Origin: Promethearchaeota archaeon
Lineage (GTDB): Archaea; Asgardarchaeota; Lokiarchaeia; Sigyniarchaeales; SOKP01
Direction of reading: 5' to 3'
DNA: 64,000 nucleotides
Assembly: GCA_016839915.1 (NCBI GenBank)
Contig: JAEOTH010000151.1
Coordinates: 1-64,000 of the forward strand
Both the position numbers and the translations under genes were made by a program. This document shows, piece by piece, positions 30,216 to 40,289 of this stretch. Each line of letters starts with the position of its first letter. Positions within the stretch are counted from its first letter, which is position 1. Under the pieces are notes generated by a model. The model made no database searches. It saw only the letters and a list, made by a program, of their open reading frames with translations, and was not told the origin of the DNA.

Positions 30216-31364
30216 ATGATTCAACCGCATGGTGGGACTTTAGTTAATAAAGAATTGCCAAAATTCGAAAAAGAAAGAATTTTAGCAGAAGTTGCTGAAT
30301 TTGAAAAGATAAGCGTCAAACCAGAAACACTAAAGGTGATTAAAAATATATCTTTTGGTGTGTTTAGCCCATTAGAAGGATTTATGAATGAAAATGATTA
30401 CCATTATGTTCTTGAGCACATGTATTTAGAAAACAATGTAGCATGGTCAATTCCGATTACACTGGATGTTTCAGAAGAGGAAATCAAGGATATAAGTGCT
30501 GATGATAAAATAATTCTTACAAACGATAGTGGAACACCTATAGCATTAATGAAGATAGAGTCAATTTATGATTACAATAAAAAAGAATATTCTGATAAAG
30601 TATACGGCACGTTAGATAAGAACCATCCAGGAGTTTACAATGTTTTTAAATATAAGGAAAAATTCATTGGTGGTGAAATATTTTTAATTAACGAACCTAA
30701 ACCAGTTTTTCTTGATTTATACCTGAAACCTATTGAAACAAGAGTATTATTCAAACAGAAAGGTTGGGATAGAGTAGTAGCATTTCAAACAAGGAATCCC
30801 CCTCATTTAGGTCACGAATATGTTCAAAAAGCAGGATTAACTTATGTAGATGGCTTATTTATCAATCCAGTGATTGGAAAGAAAAAAGTTGGAGATTTTT
30901 TGGATGAAGTAATAATAAAATCATATCAAGCTTTAATAAAGGAATACTATCCTAAAGATAGAGTTGTCTTAAGTACATTTGAAACAGAGATGAGATATGC
31001 TGGACCTAAAGAAGCAATCTTTCATGCAATTACTAGAAAGAATTTTGGTTGTGATCATATTATTATTGGACGAGATCATGCGGGAGTCGGTGATTATTAT
31101 GGACCTTATGATGCTCACAAAATATTTGATCTATTCCCTGATCTTGGTATAGAACCAATTAAATTTAGATCATTTTCAAAATGTAATAAATGTAATTCAA
31201 TAGTAAATGATAAAATTTGTCCACATCCACCAGAAATGCAAAGATTCTTTGCTGGAAGAGAAATACGTGCTGCATTACAATCGGGAAAAGCACCGAGCCC
31301 AGAAGTAATGCGTCCCGAAATCGCAGAAGTCATATTAAAATATGAACATCCATTTGTTTCTTAA
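30216..31364 (+). CDS. sat: ATP sulfurylase (sulfate adenylyltransferase)
   Basis: MIQPHGGTLVNKE; VVAFQTRNPPHLGHEYVQKAGL; IIGRDHAGVGDYYGPYDAHKIF; Cys cluster FSKCNKCNSIVNDKICPH. Confidence 0.96.
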   Translation: MIQPHGGTLVNKELPKFEKERILAEVAEFEKISVKPETLKVIKNISFGVFSPLEGFMNENDYHYVLEHMYLENNVAWSIPITLDVSEEEIKDISADDKIILTNDSGTPIALMKIESIYDYNKKEYSDKVYGTLDKNHPGVYNVFKYKEKFIGGEIFLINEPKPVFLDLYLKPIETRVLFKQKGWDRVVAFQTRNPPHLGHEYVQKAGLTYVDGLFINPVIGKKKVGDFLDEVIIKSYQALIKEYYPKDRVVLSTFETEMRYAGPKEAIFHAITRKNFGCDHIIIGRDHAGVGDYYGPYDAHKIFDLFPDLGIEPIKFRSFSKCNKCNSIVNDKICPHPPEMQRFFAGREIRAALQSGKAPSPEVMRPEIAEVILKYEHPFVS

Positions 31365-31409
31365 ATTATATTCCAATTTTAAATTAAAAACTAAGAGCTA
31401 TAGTGAATA

Positions 31410-32798
31410 ATGATCCCAAACAAGAAAAAATTAGTCATTATAGGATTAGATTGCGCTACACCTAGAACATTATTCGAAGATTTCTTTGATGATTGCCCTA
31501 ATATAAAAAAAATGGTAGAAAATGGAGTTTATGGAAAATTAAGATCATGTAATCCACCGATTACTATTCCAGCATGGATGGTTATGTCGACTGGTAAGAA
31601 AGCCGGAACATTGGGATTATATGGATTTAGGCATAGAAAAGAGAATTTATATGATGATTATTGGATTGCTACTTCCTATAATATCAAAGAACCTAAAGTA
31701 TGGGAAATTCTAACAGAAAAAGGTTTAAAATCTTGCATTTTGGGCTTACCTCCAACATATCCCGTTCAACCATTGAATGGCTATCTTGTTTCTGGGTTTA
31801 TTACACCTGATATAACATCAAGCTATACATATCCTCCAATATTAAAAGAAGAAATTAAAGAAAAAGTTGGAAAATACATTTTGGATGTAAATTTCAGAGT
31901 GGAAGATAAAACAATTTTATTGAAAGAAATTTATGAAATGACAAAAGTTCAATTTAAAACCGTTAAATATTTGATGCAAAATAAGGATTGGGATTATTTT
32001 AAATTTGTAATTATTGGATTAGACAGATTTCACCACGCATTTTGGAAATTTTATGATAAAAAACACCCCAAACATGAACCCGGCAATAGATTTGAAAATG
32101 AAATGAGAAAATATTATCAATACTTAGATCAAGAAGTTGGAGAAATCTTAGATTTAACTGATGAAAATACAATTACCATGATTGTATCTGATCATGGCGC
32201 TAAAGCAATGAAAGGTTTAGTATGTGTAAATATGGCTCTTGAAGATTTAGGATTACTAAAATTTAAAGTTAGACCAAAACCAGGAACGAGATTAGCAAAC
32301 GCTGAAATTGATTGGGATAATACTTATGCGTGGGGATGGGGAGGTTACTATGCAAGAATTTTTCTAAATGTTGAAGGGAGAGAACCTCATGGAATTATTA
32401 AAAGAAAAGATTATGAGAAAATGAGAGATGTAATTATAAAAAAACTGAAATCAATAAAAGATAATAATGGTAATCCAATGAATACAATTGTATATAAACC
32501 CGAAGAATTGTTTGAGTCTATAAATGGAAATCCACCAGACTTAATGGTCTATTTTGATAACTTAAATTGGAGATCCGCTGGAACAGTAGGTTATGATTCA
32601 ATGTATTTAGATGAAAACGACACTGGACCTGATGATGCTGTACATGATTGGTTTGGTGTTTATGTTTTATATAACCCTATGAAGAAATTGGGGAATAATT
32701 TAGGAACTAAAAGTATACTTGATATTGCTCCAACATCTCTAAAAATATTAGGTTTTGAAATTCCTAACGATATGGAAGGTACTGTTATAAAATTTTAA
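31410..32798 (+). CDS. Alkaline phosphatase superfamily phosphodiesterase/nucleotide pyrophosphatase-like
   Basis: KLVIIGLDCATPRTLFEDFFDDCPNIKKMVENGVYGKLRSCNPPITIPAWMVMSTGKKAGTLGLYGF; IVSDHGAKAMKGLVCVN. Confidence 0.85.
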   Translation: MIPNKKKLVIIGLDCATPRTLFEDFFDDCPNIKKMVENGVYGKLRSCNPPITIPAWMVMSTGKKAGTLGLYGFRHRKENLYDDYWIATSYNIKEPKVWEILTEKGLKSCILGLPPTYPVQPLNGYLVSGFITPDITSSYTYPPILKEEIKEKVGKYILDVNFRVEDKTILLKEIYEMTKVQFKTVKYLMQNKDWDYFKFVIIGLDRFHHAFWKFYDKKHPKHEPGNRFENEMRKYYQYLDQEVGEILDLTDENTITMIVSDHGAKAMKGLVCVNMALEDLGLLKFKVRPKPGTRLANAEIDWDNTYAWGWGGYYARIFLNVEGREPHGIIKRKDYEKMRDVIIKKLKSIKDNNGNPMNTIVYKPEELFESINGNPPDLMVYFDNLNWRSAGTVGYDSMYLDENDTGPDDAVHDWFGVYVLYNPMKKLGNNLGTKSILDIAPTSLKILGFEIPNDMEGTVIKF

Positions 32799-32811
32799 AA
32801 AAGCAAAGAGA

Positions 32812-33351
32812 ATGAAAATGGAATATAAAGGCTTTACGTTATGGTTTACTGGACTTCCCTGTTCTGGGAAAACTGTGCTTGCAAATGCTGTTGCTGAGGA
32901 TTTAAAAGCAAGAGGGATGAAAGTAGAAAGACTTGATGGAGATATTGTTCGAAAAAGTCTAACAAAAGACTTAGGTTTCACTGAAGAAGACCGAAATATG
33001 AACATTGAAAGAGTAACATTTGTTGCCAAACTTTTAACCCGCAATGGTGTTGCTGTTCTTGCTTCATTTGTATCACCATATAATAAAATTAGAGCTTATT
33101 CTCGAGAAGAGATTGGAGAATATATTCTTGTGTATGTTAAATGTTCTCTTGAAGAATGCGAAAATCGAGATATTAAAGGAATGTACGCAAAAGCTAGAGC
33201 TGGAGAGATCAAAGATTTTACTGGAATTGATCATCCATTCGAGGAACCAGATCATGCGGATATAATAGTCGAAACAGACAAGCAAGCTGTTGAAGAAAGT
33301 AAAAAAATTATTCTGGAAGCTTTAAATGATATGGGATTTTTACCGCACTAA
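32812..33351 (+). CDS. cysC: Adenylylsulfate (APS) kinase
   Basis: GFTLWFTGLPCSGKTVLANAVAEDLKARGMKVERLDGDIVRKSLTKDLGFTEEDRNMNIERV; FVSPYNKIR. Confidence 0.96.
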   Translation: MKMEYKGFTLWFTGLPCSGKTVLANAVAEDLKARGMKVERLDGDIVRKSLTKDLGFTEEDRNMNIERVTFVAKLLTRNGVAVLASFVSPYNKIRAYSREEIGEYILVYVKCSLEECENRDIKGMYAKARAGEIKDFTGIDHPFEEPDHADIIVETDKQAVEESKKIILEALNDMGFLPH

Positions 33352-33378
33352 TTTAAAAACAGAAATCTAATTTAAAAA

Positions 33379-34302
33379 TTAAATAATTTTTTTTATTTGT
33401 TCTATAATTGCATTCTCATTTAAACCGTAAGAATTTAGTAAGACTTCTCTTTTTCCTGATTCACCAAAACAATCATTTATTCCAACGAATTTTATAATTT
33501 TTGGGTTATTATTAGAAACAATTCTAGCGATAATGCTTCCAAAACCACAATAAATATTGTGTTCTTCTATTATAACAATTGCTTTGACAGATTCTATCTC
33601 ATTTAATAGAGATTTTTCATCAATTGGTTTAATAGTTGGAAAATTTATTACTTTAATCGAAGTTTTTCGTTGTTGTTCAATTAATTCTGCAGATTTTAAT
33701 GCTAATAAACTTCCATATCCAGTTCCAATTAAACAAATGTCTTTCCCTTCTTTTATGATATCAGGCTTTCCGAGACAGAATTTATAGTTATCTTCGTGAA
33801 TTTTAGAGAATGAACCTCTGGGTAATCTCACATAAAATGGTTCTTCAGATTTGAATATATATTCTAAAATTTCAACTAATTCAATATTATCTGAAGGGAT
33901 TAAGATATTTAAATTGGGGAGAGATGCCATTATACTTAAATCTTCTAAGGCATTATGCGTACTCCCATCCTCTCCAACAATACCTCCATGTGTAGTTATG
34001 ATCTTAAAATTTAAATTGTCATGAGCCGCAAATCTAATAAATTCCCACGCTCTTCCTGTTGTAAACATAGAAAATCCACTTACTACTGGAATTTTCCCAG
34101 ATATTGCAAAACCTAATGCAGTTCCCAACATATTTTGTTCAGCAATTCCCATATTATAAAATCGATTAGGAAATGCCTTAGCGAATTTAAATGTTCTTGT
34201 AGAGGAGGATAAATCAGCATCTAAAACAACAATATCATTATTTTTTTTTCCTATTTCAACTAAATAATCTCCAAAAGTGTCCCTAAGAGCTGGTTCAGCC
34301 AT
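33379..34302 (-). CDS. Transketolase, C-terminal subunit
   Basis: ALRDTFGDYLVEIGKKNNDIVVLDADLSSSTRTFKFAKAFPNRFYNMGIAEQNMLGTALGFAISGKIPVVSGFSMF. Confidence 0.93.
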   Translation of the reverse strand: MAEPALRDTFGDYLVEIGKKNNDIVVLDADLSSSTRTFKFAKAFPNRFYNMGIAEQNMLGTALGFAISGKIPVVSGFSMFTTGRAWEFIRFAAHDNLNFKIITTHGGIVGEDGSTHNALEDLSIMASLPNLNILIPSDNIELVEILEYIFKSEEPFYVRLPRGSFSKIHEDNYKFCLGKPDIIKEGKDICLIGTGYGSLLALKSAELIEQQRKTSIKVINFPTIKPIDEKSLLNEIESVKAIVIIEEHNIYCGFGSIIARIVSNNNPKIIKFVGINDCFGESGKREVLLNSYGLNENAIIEQIKKII

Positions 34303-35160
34303 TTAATTATCCCCCCTTTTCAATCTTATCTTGATATTTTCTAATTCTTTAAGAGCCGCATTATATTCTTCTGTAGTTGGGGCTTGACCATGGAATTCTT
34401 TAGTATGTTGCATAAATGAAACATCAGAACCTTTAATTAGATAAGATATAATGACTTTTGGTTTACCGATTATAGATTTAGAACTTTCAAATCCATCTAA
34501 CATTTCTTTAAGATTTGACCCATCTGTTTCAATAACCTCCCAACCAAAAGCTTTCCATTTTTCTGCTAATGGTTCTAGAGCCATTACTTCTTCAGTTGAA
34601 CCATCGCTTTGTATTCCATTACGGTCTACGATCGCTATTAAATTATCTAATTTATAATGGCTAGCAGACATTGCAGCTTCCCAAATAGCCCCTTCATTTA
34701 GTTCTCCATCACCTAAAAGAACATATATAAACTTTTGTGTATTATTTAATTTAGCAGCTAAAGCACAACCAACTCCAATAGATAATCCCATTCCTAAAGA
34801 TCCAGTTGATATCTCTACTCCAATTTCTGAATTTTTAACGGGATGGCCTTGTAATTTCGAGCCAAATTGTCTTAATGTGAATAATTCTTCTCTTTTTATA
34901 TATCCTAATTTGGATAAGACTGCATAAAGCGCAGGGGCTGCATGCCCTTTACTTAAAATGAATATATCTCTTTCTTTCCATAAAGGATTTTTGGGATTTA
35001 TTCTCATAATATTGTTATAAAGGAGATAGATTATATTAGCACATGATAACGAACCACCTAGATGGCCTGATTGAGCTTCGTATATCATTCTTAAAATATC
35101 TTTTTTAATATCCAGTATATCAGTTAAGATTGTCTGCTCATCAGCTTTAGATAAATCCAT
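34303..35160 (-). CDS. Transketolase, N-terminal (ThDP-binding) subunit
   Basis: MIYEAQSGHLGGSLSCANIIYLLY; LSKGHAAPALYAVL; GSLGMGLSIGVGCALAAKL; LLGDGELNEGAIWEAAMSASHYKLDNLIAIVDRN. Confidence 0.94.
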   Translation of the reverse strand: MDLSKADEQTILTDILDIKKDILRMIYEAQSGHLGGSLSCANIIYLLYNNIMRINPKNPLWKERDIFILSKGHAAPALYAVLSKLGYIKREELFTLRQFGSKLQGHPVKNSEIGVEISTGSLGMGLSIGVGCALAAKLNNTQKFIYVLLGDGELNEGAIWEAAMSASHYKLDNLIAIVDRNGIQSDGSTEEVMALEPLAEKWKAFGWEVIETDGSNLKEMLDGFESSKSIIGKPKVIISYLIKGSDVSFMQHTKEFHGQAPTTEEYNAALKELENIKIRLKRGDN

Positions 35161-35181
35161 TCTAATACATTAATGAGTTAA

Positions 35182-36180
35182 TTACTTTTTATTCATTTCA
35201 GTTAATACAAAATTATGAAGTTTTTCAGCTTTATAGAATTCAACAGGAGGTAGAGTAGCAGTAAGTGAGGCTGCATAAAGTGCAAGTTTTACTCCATCTG
35301 CAACAGAAATTCCAGATGCTAATGATAATCCTAATACGGCCATAATAACACTACCAACAGCCACATAACTTCTGACTGGTTGTTTTAAAATAGGATTAAA
35401 TTTTTCTACTTTTTCGATTTCACTTGAGAAAAGAAAAGATTCAGTTTCTAAATAATTCAATAGGAGATTTTTACATTTAGATGAGTTTAAAATCCTTTTA
35501 CCAGCAATAGTGATACTTGTTTCATTGCAACAATCGATAGAAAACGTATCCAATGCTTTCTGAAGATTCATCCTAATTAAATCCACATTTTCGTATAGAT
35601 AGTAATTAAATTTAGTAGGACGGGCAATTATAGGTATTTTTTTAAATTTTTCCTTTAAAAAACGTATTAATTTCTGAATAAACAGATCCTCAAAAATACC
35701 TTCTAAGCCATAATCTAAAATTAATATTGCACCTAAATCTTGAGACGCATTAGCAATGAGATCTTTAAATTTGTCTCTTATTTTTTGAGAAAATATACCA
35801 TTATAATTTGTTTCTAAACGTAAAAGATGTTGATTCATAGCTTTTATTCGAGTTATTTGGGGGGTTTTTATCTTTTCCTCTACAATAATTCCAGAAGACT
35901 CTACTTTTAACTCTTCAATCCTTTTTAAAAAAAACTCACCTTCAAAATCATTACCAATAATAGTACAAACTTCAGGAATTCCTCCTAAAGACTTAATATA
36001 TTGTAGTACTAGTCCAATTGCTCCAATATAAACACTAGTATTCTCTATTTTTACATTCGGAACGGGTGCATCAGGAGAGATTCTATCTGTATATCCGATT
36101 ATATACTTATCTATTAAGGCATCCCCAATAACTAACACTTTCTTATTTTTCCATTTAGAAATCCCATCTATAAGAGCCAT
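35182..36180 (-). CDS. PfkB-family/HldE (RfaE) kinase-domain-like protein, predicted catalytically degenerate
   Basis: VLVIGDALIDKYIIGYTDRISPDAPVPNVKIE is RfaE-like, but the C-terminal GAGD region reads SYVAVGSVIMAVLGLSLASG. Confidence 0.75.
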   Translation of the reverse strand: MALIDGISKWKNKKVLVIGDALIDKYIIGYTDRISPDAPVPNVKIENTSVYIGAIGLVLQYIKSLGGIPEVCTIIGNDFEGEFFLKRIEELKVESSGIIVEEKIKTPQITRIKAMNQHLLRLETNYNGIFSQKIRDKFKDLIANASQDLGAILILDYGLEGIFEDLFIQKLIRFLKEKFKKIPIIARPTKFNYYLYENVDLIRMNLQKALDTFSIDCCNETSITIAGKRILNSSKCKNLLLNYLETESFLFSSEIEKVEKFNPILKQPVRSYVAVGSVIMAVLGLSLASGISVADGVKLALYAASLTATLPPVEFYKAEKLHNFVLTEMNKK

Positions 36181-36189
36181 ATTATTTAT

Positions 36190-36846
36190 TCATTTTTTTA
36201 ATTCATTTTGTAATTTTTCCCAATCTTTAAGAAAATCTTCTAATCCTTGATCAGTATTAGGATGTTTGAACATTTTTTCAAGAACAGCAAATGGAATAGT
36301 AGCAATATGAGCTCCAACTTTTGCAGACTCAATAACATGGCGCGTGTTTCTCACTGAAGCAACAATTAATTCAGATTTAAAATCATAAGCATTTAAAATG
36401 TCCATACATTCCCAAAGAAAATCAATTTCATTCTGACCATTATCCATTAACCTTCCTATGAAAGGACTTATATAAGAAGCTCCAGCTTTAGCAGCAATTA
36501 AAACCTGATTCTGCGAAAATACAAGAGTTACGTTTGTCTTAATTCCTTCTGGTTCAAGAATTTTAACAGCTTTAATACCTTCTTTTGTAAAGGGAATCTT
36601 GATCACAATATTGGGGGCAATTTTAGCTAATTCACGAGCTTCTTTAACCATTTCTTCTGTATCCAATCCAATAACTTCTCCACTGACAGGACCATCAACT
36701 AATTCACATATTTTTCTTAGTTGATCAATTGGCTCAGCGCCTTCCCTAGCTAAAAGGGTAGGGTTTGTAGTAACTCCGTCGATTATTCCTAATTCTAGCA
36801 TTTCTTTTATTTGTTTTAAATTAGCAGTGTCTATAAAAAACTTCAT
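36190..36846 (-). CDS. Transaldolase / fructose-6-phosphate aldolase-like
   Basis: [86 protein letters not shown]. Confidence 0.94.
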   Translation of the reverse strand: MKFFIDTANLKQIKEMLELGIIDGVTTNPTLLAREGAEPIDQLRKICELVDGPVSGEVIGLDTEEMVKEARELAKIAPNIVIKIPFTKEGIKAVKILEPEGIKTNVTLVFSQNQVLIAAKAGASYISPFIGRLMDNGQNEIDFLWECMDILNAYDFKSELIVASVRNTRHVIESAKVGAHIATIPFAVLEKMFKHPNTDQGLEDFLKDWEKLQNELKK

Positions 36847-36889
36847 GATATATCACGATTACATTTAGTGAATAAATTAATATTTGATT

Positions 36890-37459
36890 TTATATATTTA
36901 TAGCAAATTCTTTTAAGTTTTTAAATATCATGTCCGGTATTATCTGACCAATTTCGTTTTGTTCCTCTTTCCCATAACCAGTTAAAACTAAAACTTTTTT
37001 ACATTTTGCATTTTTTCCTGTTTGAACATCATTTAAAGTATCTCCAACCATATATGAACTAGTTAAATCAATATTATGTTTTAATACAGCTTTTAAAATC
37101 ATTCTTGGATTTGGTTTCCTACAATCACATGGACCACTAAAATCGGGATGGTGAGGACAATAATAAATATCATCTAATTCAACTCCATTTTGCTTTAATC
37201 TTTTAATCATCTTATCATGTATCCTCTCAAGAGTTTTTTCTGGAAAATACCCCCGTGCTATACCAGCTTGATTGGTAATAACAATAAGTAAAAAACCTTT
37301 CCGCTTTAGAATTTTTAAAGCTTCAATTGATCCCTCAATAAATTCAAAATTTTTTGGACTGGAAAGATAACCTACTTCTTTATTAACTACACCATCTCGA
37401 TCTAAGAAAATTGCCTTCTCTTTTTCACTCTTTTTCATCAGAAAATCTAAGCAATTCAA
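36890..37459 (-). CDS. gmhB: D-glycero-D-manno-heptose 1,7-bisphosphate phosphatase-like HAD hydrolase
   Basis: [79 protein letters not shown]. Likely start at the internal ATG of MKKSEKEK (37438). Confidence 0.9.
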   Translation of the reverse strand: MNCLDFLMKKSEKEKAIFLDRDGVVNKEVGYLSSPKNFEFIEGSIEALKILKRKGFLLIVITNQAGIARGYFPEKTLERIHDKMIKRLKQNGVELDDIYYCPHHPDFSGPCDCRKPNPRMILKAVLKHNIDLTSSYMVGDTLNDVQTGKNAKCKKVLVLTGYGKEEQNEIGQIIPDMIFKNLKEFAINI

Positions 37460-38060
37460 TAATTTTATTGGGATCTTGAGCTTTTAAAATGGTGCTTGAG
37501 CTTGTTAAAATATCTGTATTTTTTAATAATTTTGCGTTTGTTAAATTTATTCCACCGTCAATATCAATAATAAAATCATATTTATTCTTATATTCAGCTA
37601 ATTTATTTACCTTCTCTACAGAACTAATTAGAAACTTCTGGCCTGACCATCCAGGTTTTACACTCATCACTAAGATAATATCGATTTTATTTAAGTATGG
37701 TATAATTTCAGAAATGACAGTCCCGGGGTTTATAGCGAGACCAACCTTTTTATTATTTTTTTTTACTTCTTTTATAATGACATCCCTTTTGGTGCCAATT
37801 TCAAAATGAAATAAAAATATATCAATATAAGTTATGATTTTTTTAATATAATCACAAGGGTCAACTACCATTAAATGGGCGATTATAGGAGTATTATAAG
37901 TCTCTTTTATTATTCGAAAAACATGGAGATTATTATTTATATTATTAACAAATTTACCATCCATAACATCTACATGAATATAATCGAAGCCTTCTAATCC
38001 TCTTAAAAGATCTACTGAAAAGTCTTCTAAGGCATGTACAGAAACTGCGATATATTTCAT
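37425..38060 (-). CDS. Ribulose-phosphate 3-epimerase-like
   Basis: [78 protein letters not shown]. Confidence 0.9.
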   Translation of the reverse strand: MKYIAVSVHALEDFSVDLLRGLEGFDYIHVDVMDGKFVNNINNNLHVFRIIKETYNTPIIAHLMVVDPCDYIKKIITYIDIFLFHFEIGTKRDVIIKEVKKNNKKVGLAINPGTVISEIIPYLNKIDIILVMSVKPGWSGQKFLISSVEKVNKLAEYKNKYDFIIDIDGGINLTNAKLLKNTDILTSSSTILKAQDPNKIIELLRFSDEKE

Positions 38061-38070
38061 AGATTATCGA

Positions 38071-38637
38071 TTACCCAAAAAGTTCTTCCTCTACTAAATA
38101 ACAAATAATATGACCTACAGTTATATGTCCTTCTTGAATTCGTGGAGTATCTGTGGAGGGTATTTTTAAACAAAGATCAGTTATTTCTTCAATTTTATTT
38201 GGTTTTTGGCCAGTAAAACCTATTGTTATGGCTCCTTTCTCTTTAGCTTTCAATAAACCTTTAATCACATTTGGAGAATTGCCAGAAGTACTAATTCCAA
38301 TAGCAATATCTCCTTCTTCTACAAATGAAGCCACTTGTCTTTCAAATATTATATCATACCCATAATCATTTGCAATAGCAGTTACCACTGATGTATTTGT
38401 ATGAAATGCTAGAGATGGAAGAGATCTACGATCTTTATAGAATTTACCCACAAACTCAGCTGCTATATGTTGAGCATCAGCTGCACTCCCACCATTTCCA
38501 AATAGTACTACTTTTTTTTTTCTTTTATAAGCATTTATTATTTCTTTGGCAATTTTTGTGATAATGGAAGTTTGATTTTTAAGTTCTTCTTTTACTTTAA
38601 TATTTTCCTCTAAAATTGAGATTATTTCGTTTTCCAT
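38071..38637 (-). CDS. gmhA: Phosphoheptose isomerase (SIS domain)
   Basis: KVVLFGNGGSAADAQHIAAEFVGKFYKDRRSLPSLAFHTNTSVVTAIANDYGYDIIFERQV; GISTSGNSPNVIKGL. Confidence 0.94.
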   Translation of the reverse strand: MENEIISILEENIKVKEELKNQTSIITKIAKEIINAYKRKKKVVLFGNGGSAADAQHIAAEFVGKFYKDRRSLPSLAFHTNTSVVTAIANDYGYDIIFERQVASFVEEGDIAIGISTSGNSPNVIKGLLKAKEKGAITIGFTGQKPNKIEEITDLCLKIPSTDTPRIQEGHITVGHIICYLVEEELFG

Positions 38638-38831
38638 AATACTTCTGCCAAAAATACTATTAAGATTTTTTTTTATGGAAATAATTGTTTTTATTTAAAA
38701 TCTTTTACTACATTTTTGAGTAAATAGAAATAAGGAAATATAATATAGTTATTCAAACTTAATTATTAAAGAACTAAAAATTTGACAAATTTAAAGAATA
38801 GAACATATCATTTTTAATTTAAAAGTAGATT

Positions 38832-40157
38832 ATGAAGAAAAAATTCTTAAATAGTCTATTCAGTAATTTTAGACTTATTATTAAAAAAAAAATTAATTTA
38901 AAAGAAAAGCAGAGTACTATTGGAAAAATATTGGTATCCGGCTATTATATCCTATCTAATCTCAAGTTTTTAATTGAAAAAAAATACTTAATGTTAAAGT
39001 TTCGATTAGTATATGGTAAATTATATTTTAAAAAATTATATTGGGTAAATCCCGAAGATTTACAATATTTTTCAGAGATTAGAGTCGATAAATGGAAGAA
39101 TTATAATTGGATACTAAATGGAGATTGGGATTTACCGAAAACATCATTTGAAAACTCTGTTTTCTATCAAGGTTTCAAGGAGAGATTCAAAGAAGGAAAA
39201 AATTGGGAATTGACAAAATACTATAAATTTGAAATGTCAAAAGGTAATGCAAAAGATTTGGATAAGATTAAAAAGAGAATTGTTGAAAAATTTGAAAAAT
39301 TTGAAAAATTATATTATGAAATTAAGAAAAATGGCATTAAACCAAAAAACAAACTTTCTATTTCAAAAGGATGGTTTGCACGAACAGATATAAAAACAAC
39401 TTTAGATAATATATCAATAGATATTGGAAGAGATGGTCAATATTTGATTTGTCACGGTAAAAACAGGCTTTCGATAGCCAAAATGCTTAATTTTCCGGAA
39501 ATTCCAGTAATAATAATTATAAGACATAAAAAATGGATGGATTTTAGAAGAAAACTAATAAAAATTTTCAAAATTCATCAAAGAGACAGTACTAAAATTT
39601 TTTCACACGTTGACCTACAAAATATTTCCTTCAAAAAGGGTGATATACCCTTTGAGATTTTAAAGGAGAATATTCACAATTCTAATGGTACTCTCCTTAA
39701 TATAGGTGCAAGGACTGGATTCTTTTGTCTTAAATTTGAGCAAGAAGGATTTGACTGTTATGCAGTCGAAGAGAATCCAGAGTATTTATATTTACTGAAA
39801 AAAATAAAAAAAGTTGAAAAGAAGAAATTTAAGATTATTCCTGAATCTATTTTGGAATATAACAAAAATCAAGAATTAAAATTCGACATCGTGCTTTTAT
39901 TAAATAGGTTTCATCATTATTTAAGATCAGAAGAATCTTATATGAAATTTTTTGACTTTTTGAGGAGAATCAATATGAAAGAATTACTTTTTTGTTTACC
40001 TCATAAGAAAGAAATTCAATATCCGAAAACATTTCAAGATTTCGATTCAAATCATATAATAAAGATGATAATTGAAAATTCTTGCTTAAGTGAGTCAATA
40101 GTAATAGGTAAAACAAAAAAAGGCCGAGCTATTTATAAATTCTTTGGAAAGACTTAA
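38832..40157 (+). CDS. Fusion protein: ParB-like (IGRDG/RHKKWMDF) domain plus C-terminal SAM methyltransferase domain, paralog 1
   Basis: DNISIDIGRDGQYLICHGKNRLSIAKMLNFPEIPVIIIIRHKKWMDFRRK, then LLNIGARTGFFCLKFEQEGFDCYAVEENPEYLYLLKKIKK. Confidence 0.7.
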   Translation: MKKKFLNSLFSNFRLIIKKKINLKEKQSTIGKILVSGYYILSNLKFLIEKKYLMLKFRLVYGKLYFKKLYWVNPEDLQYFSEIRVDKWKNYNWILNGDWDLPKTSFENSVFYQGFKERFKEGKNWELTKYYKFEMSKGNAKDLDKIKKRIVEKFEKFEKLYYEIKKNGIKPKNKLSISKGWFARTDIKTTLDNISIDIGRDGQYLICHGKNRLSIAKMLNFPEIPVIIIIRHKKWMDFRRKLIKIFKIHQRDSTKIFSHVDLQNISFKKGDIPFEILKENIHNSNGTLLNIGARTGFFCLKFEQEGFDCYAVEENPEYLYLLKKIKKVEKKKFKIIPESILEYNKNQELKFDIVLLLNRFHHYLRSEESYMKFFDFLRRINMKELLFCLPHKKEIQYPKTFQDFDSNHIIKMIIENSCLSESIVIGKTKKGRAIYKFFGKT

Positions 40158-40289
40158 TTGAAATAGCTATCAGAGAAAAAAAAAGTTTGGAAATTAGATT
40201 CTAGTGAAATAATCTTATATTATAACTAAAAAAAGATTTATTTTAATGATTATTAGCATTATTTAATAATTGCTTAGACTATTTTAAAT

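Noticed and set aside
32748-33285. ORFs 32748..33044 (-), 33044..33265 (+), 33073..33285 (-)
   Set aside because: Alternative-frame or antisense overlaps with cysC.
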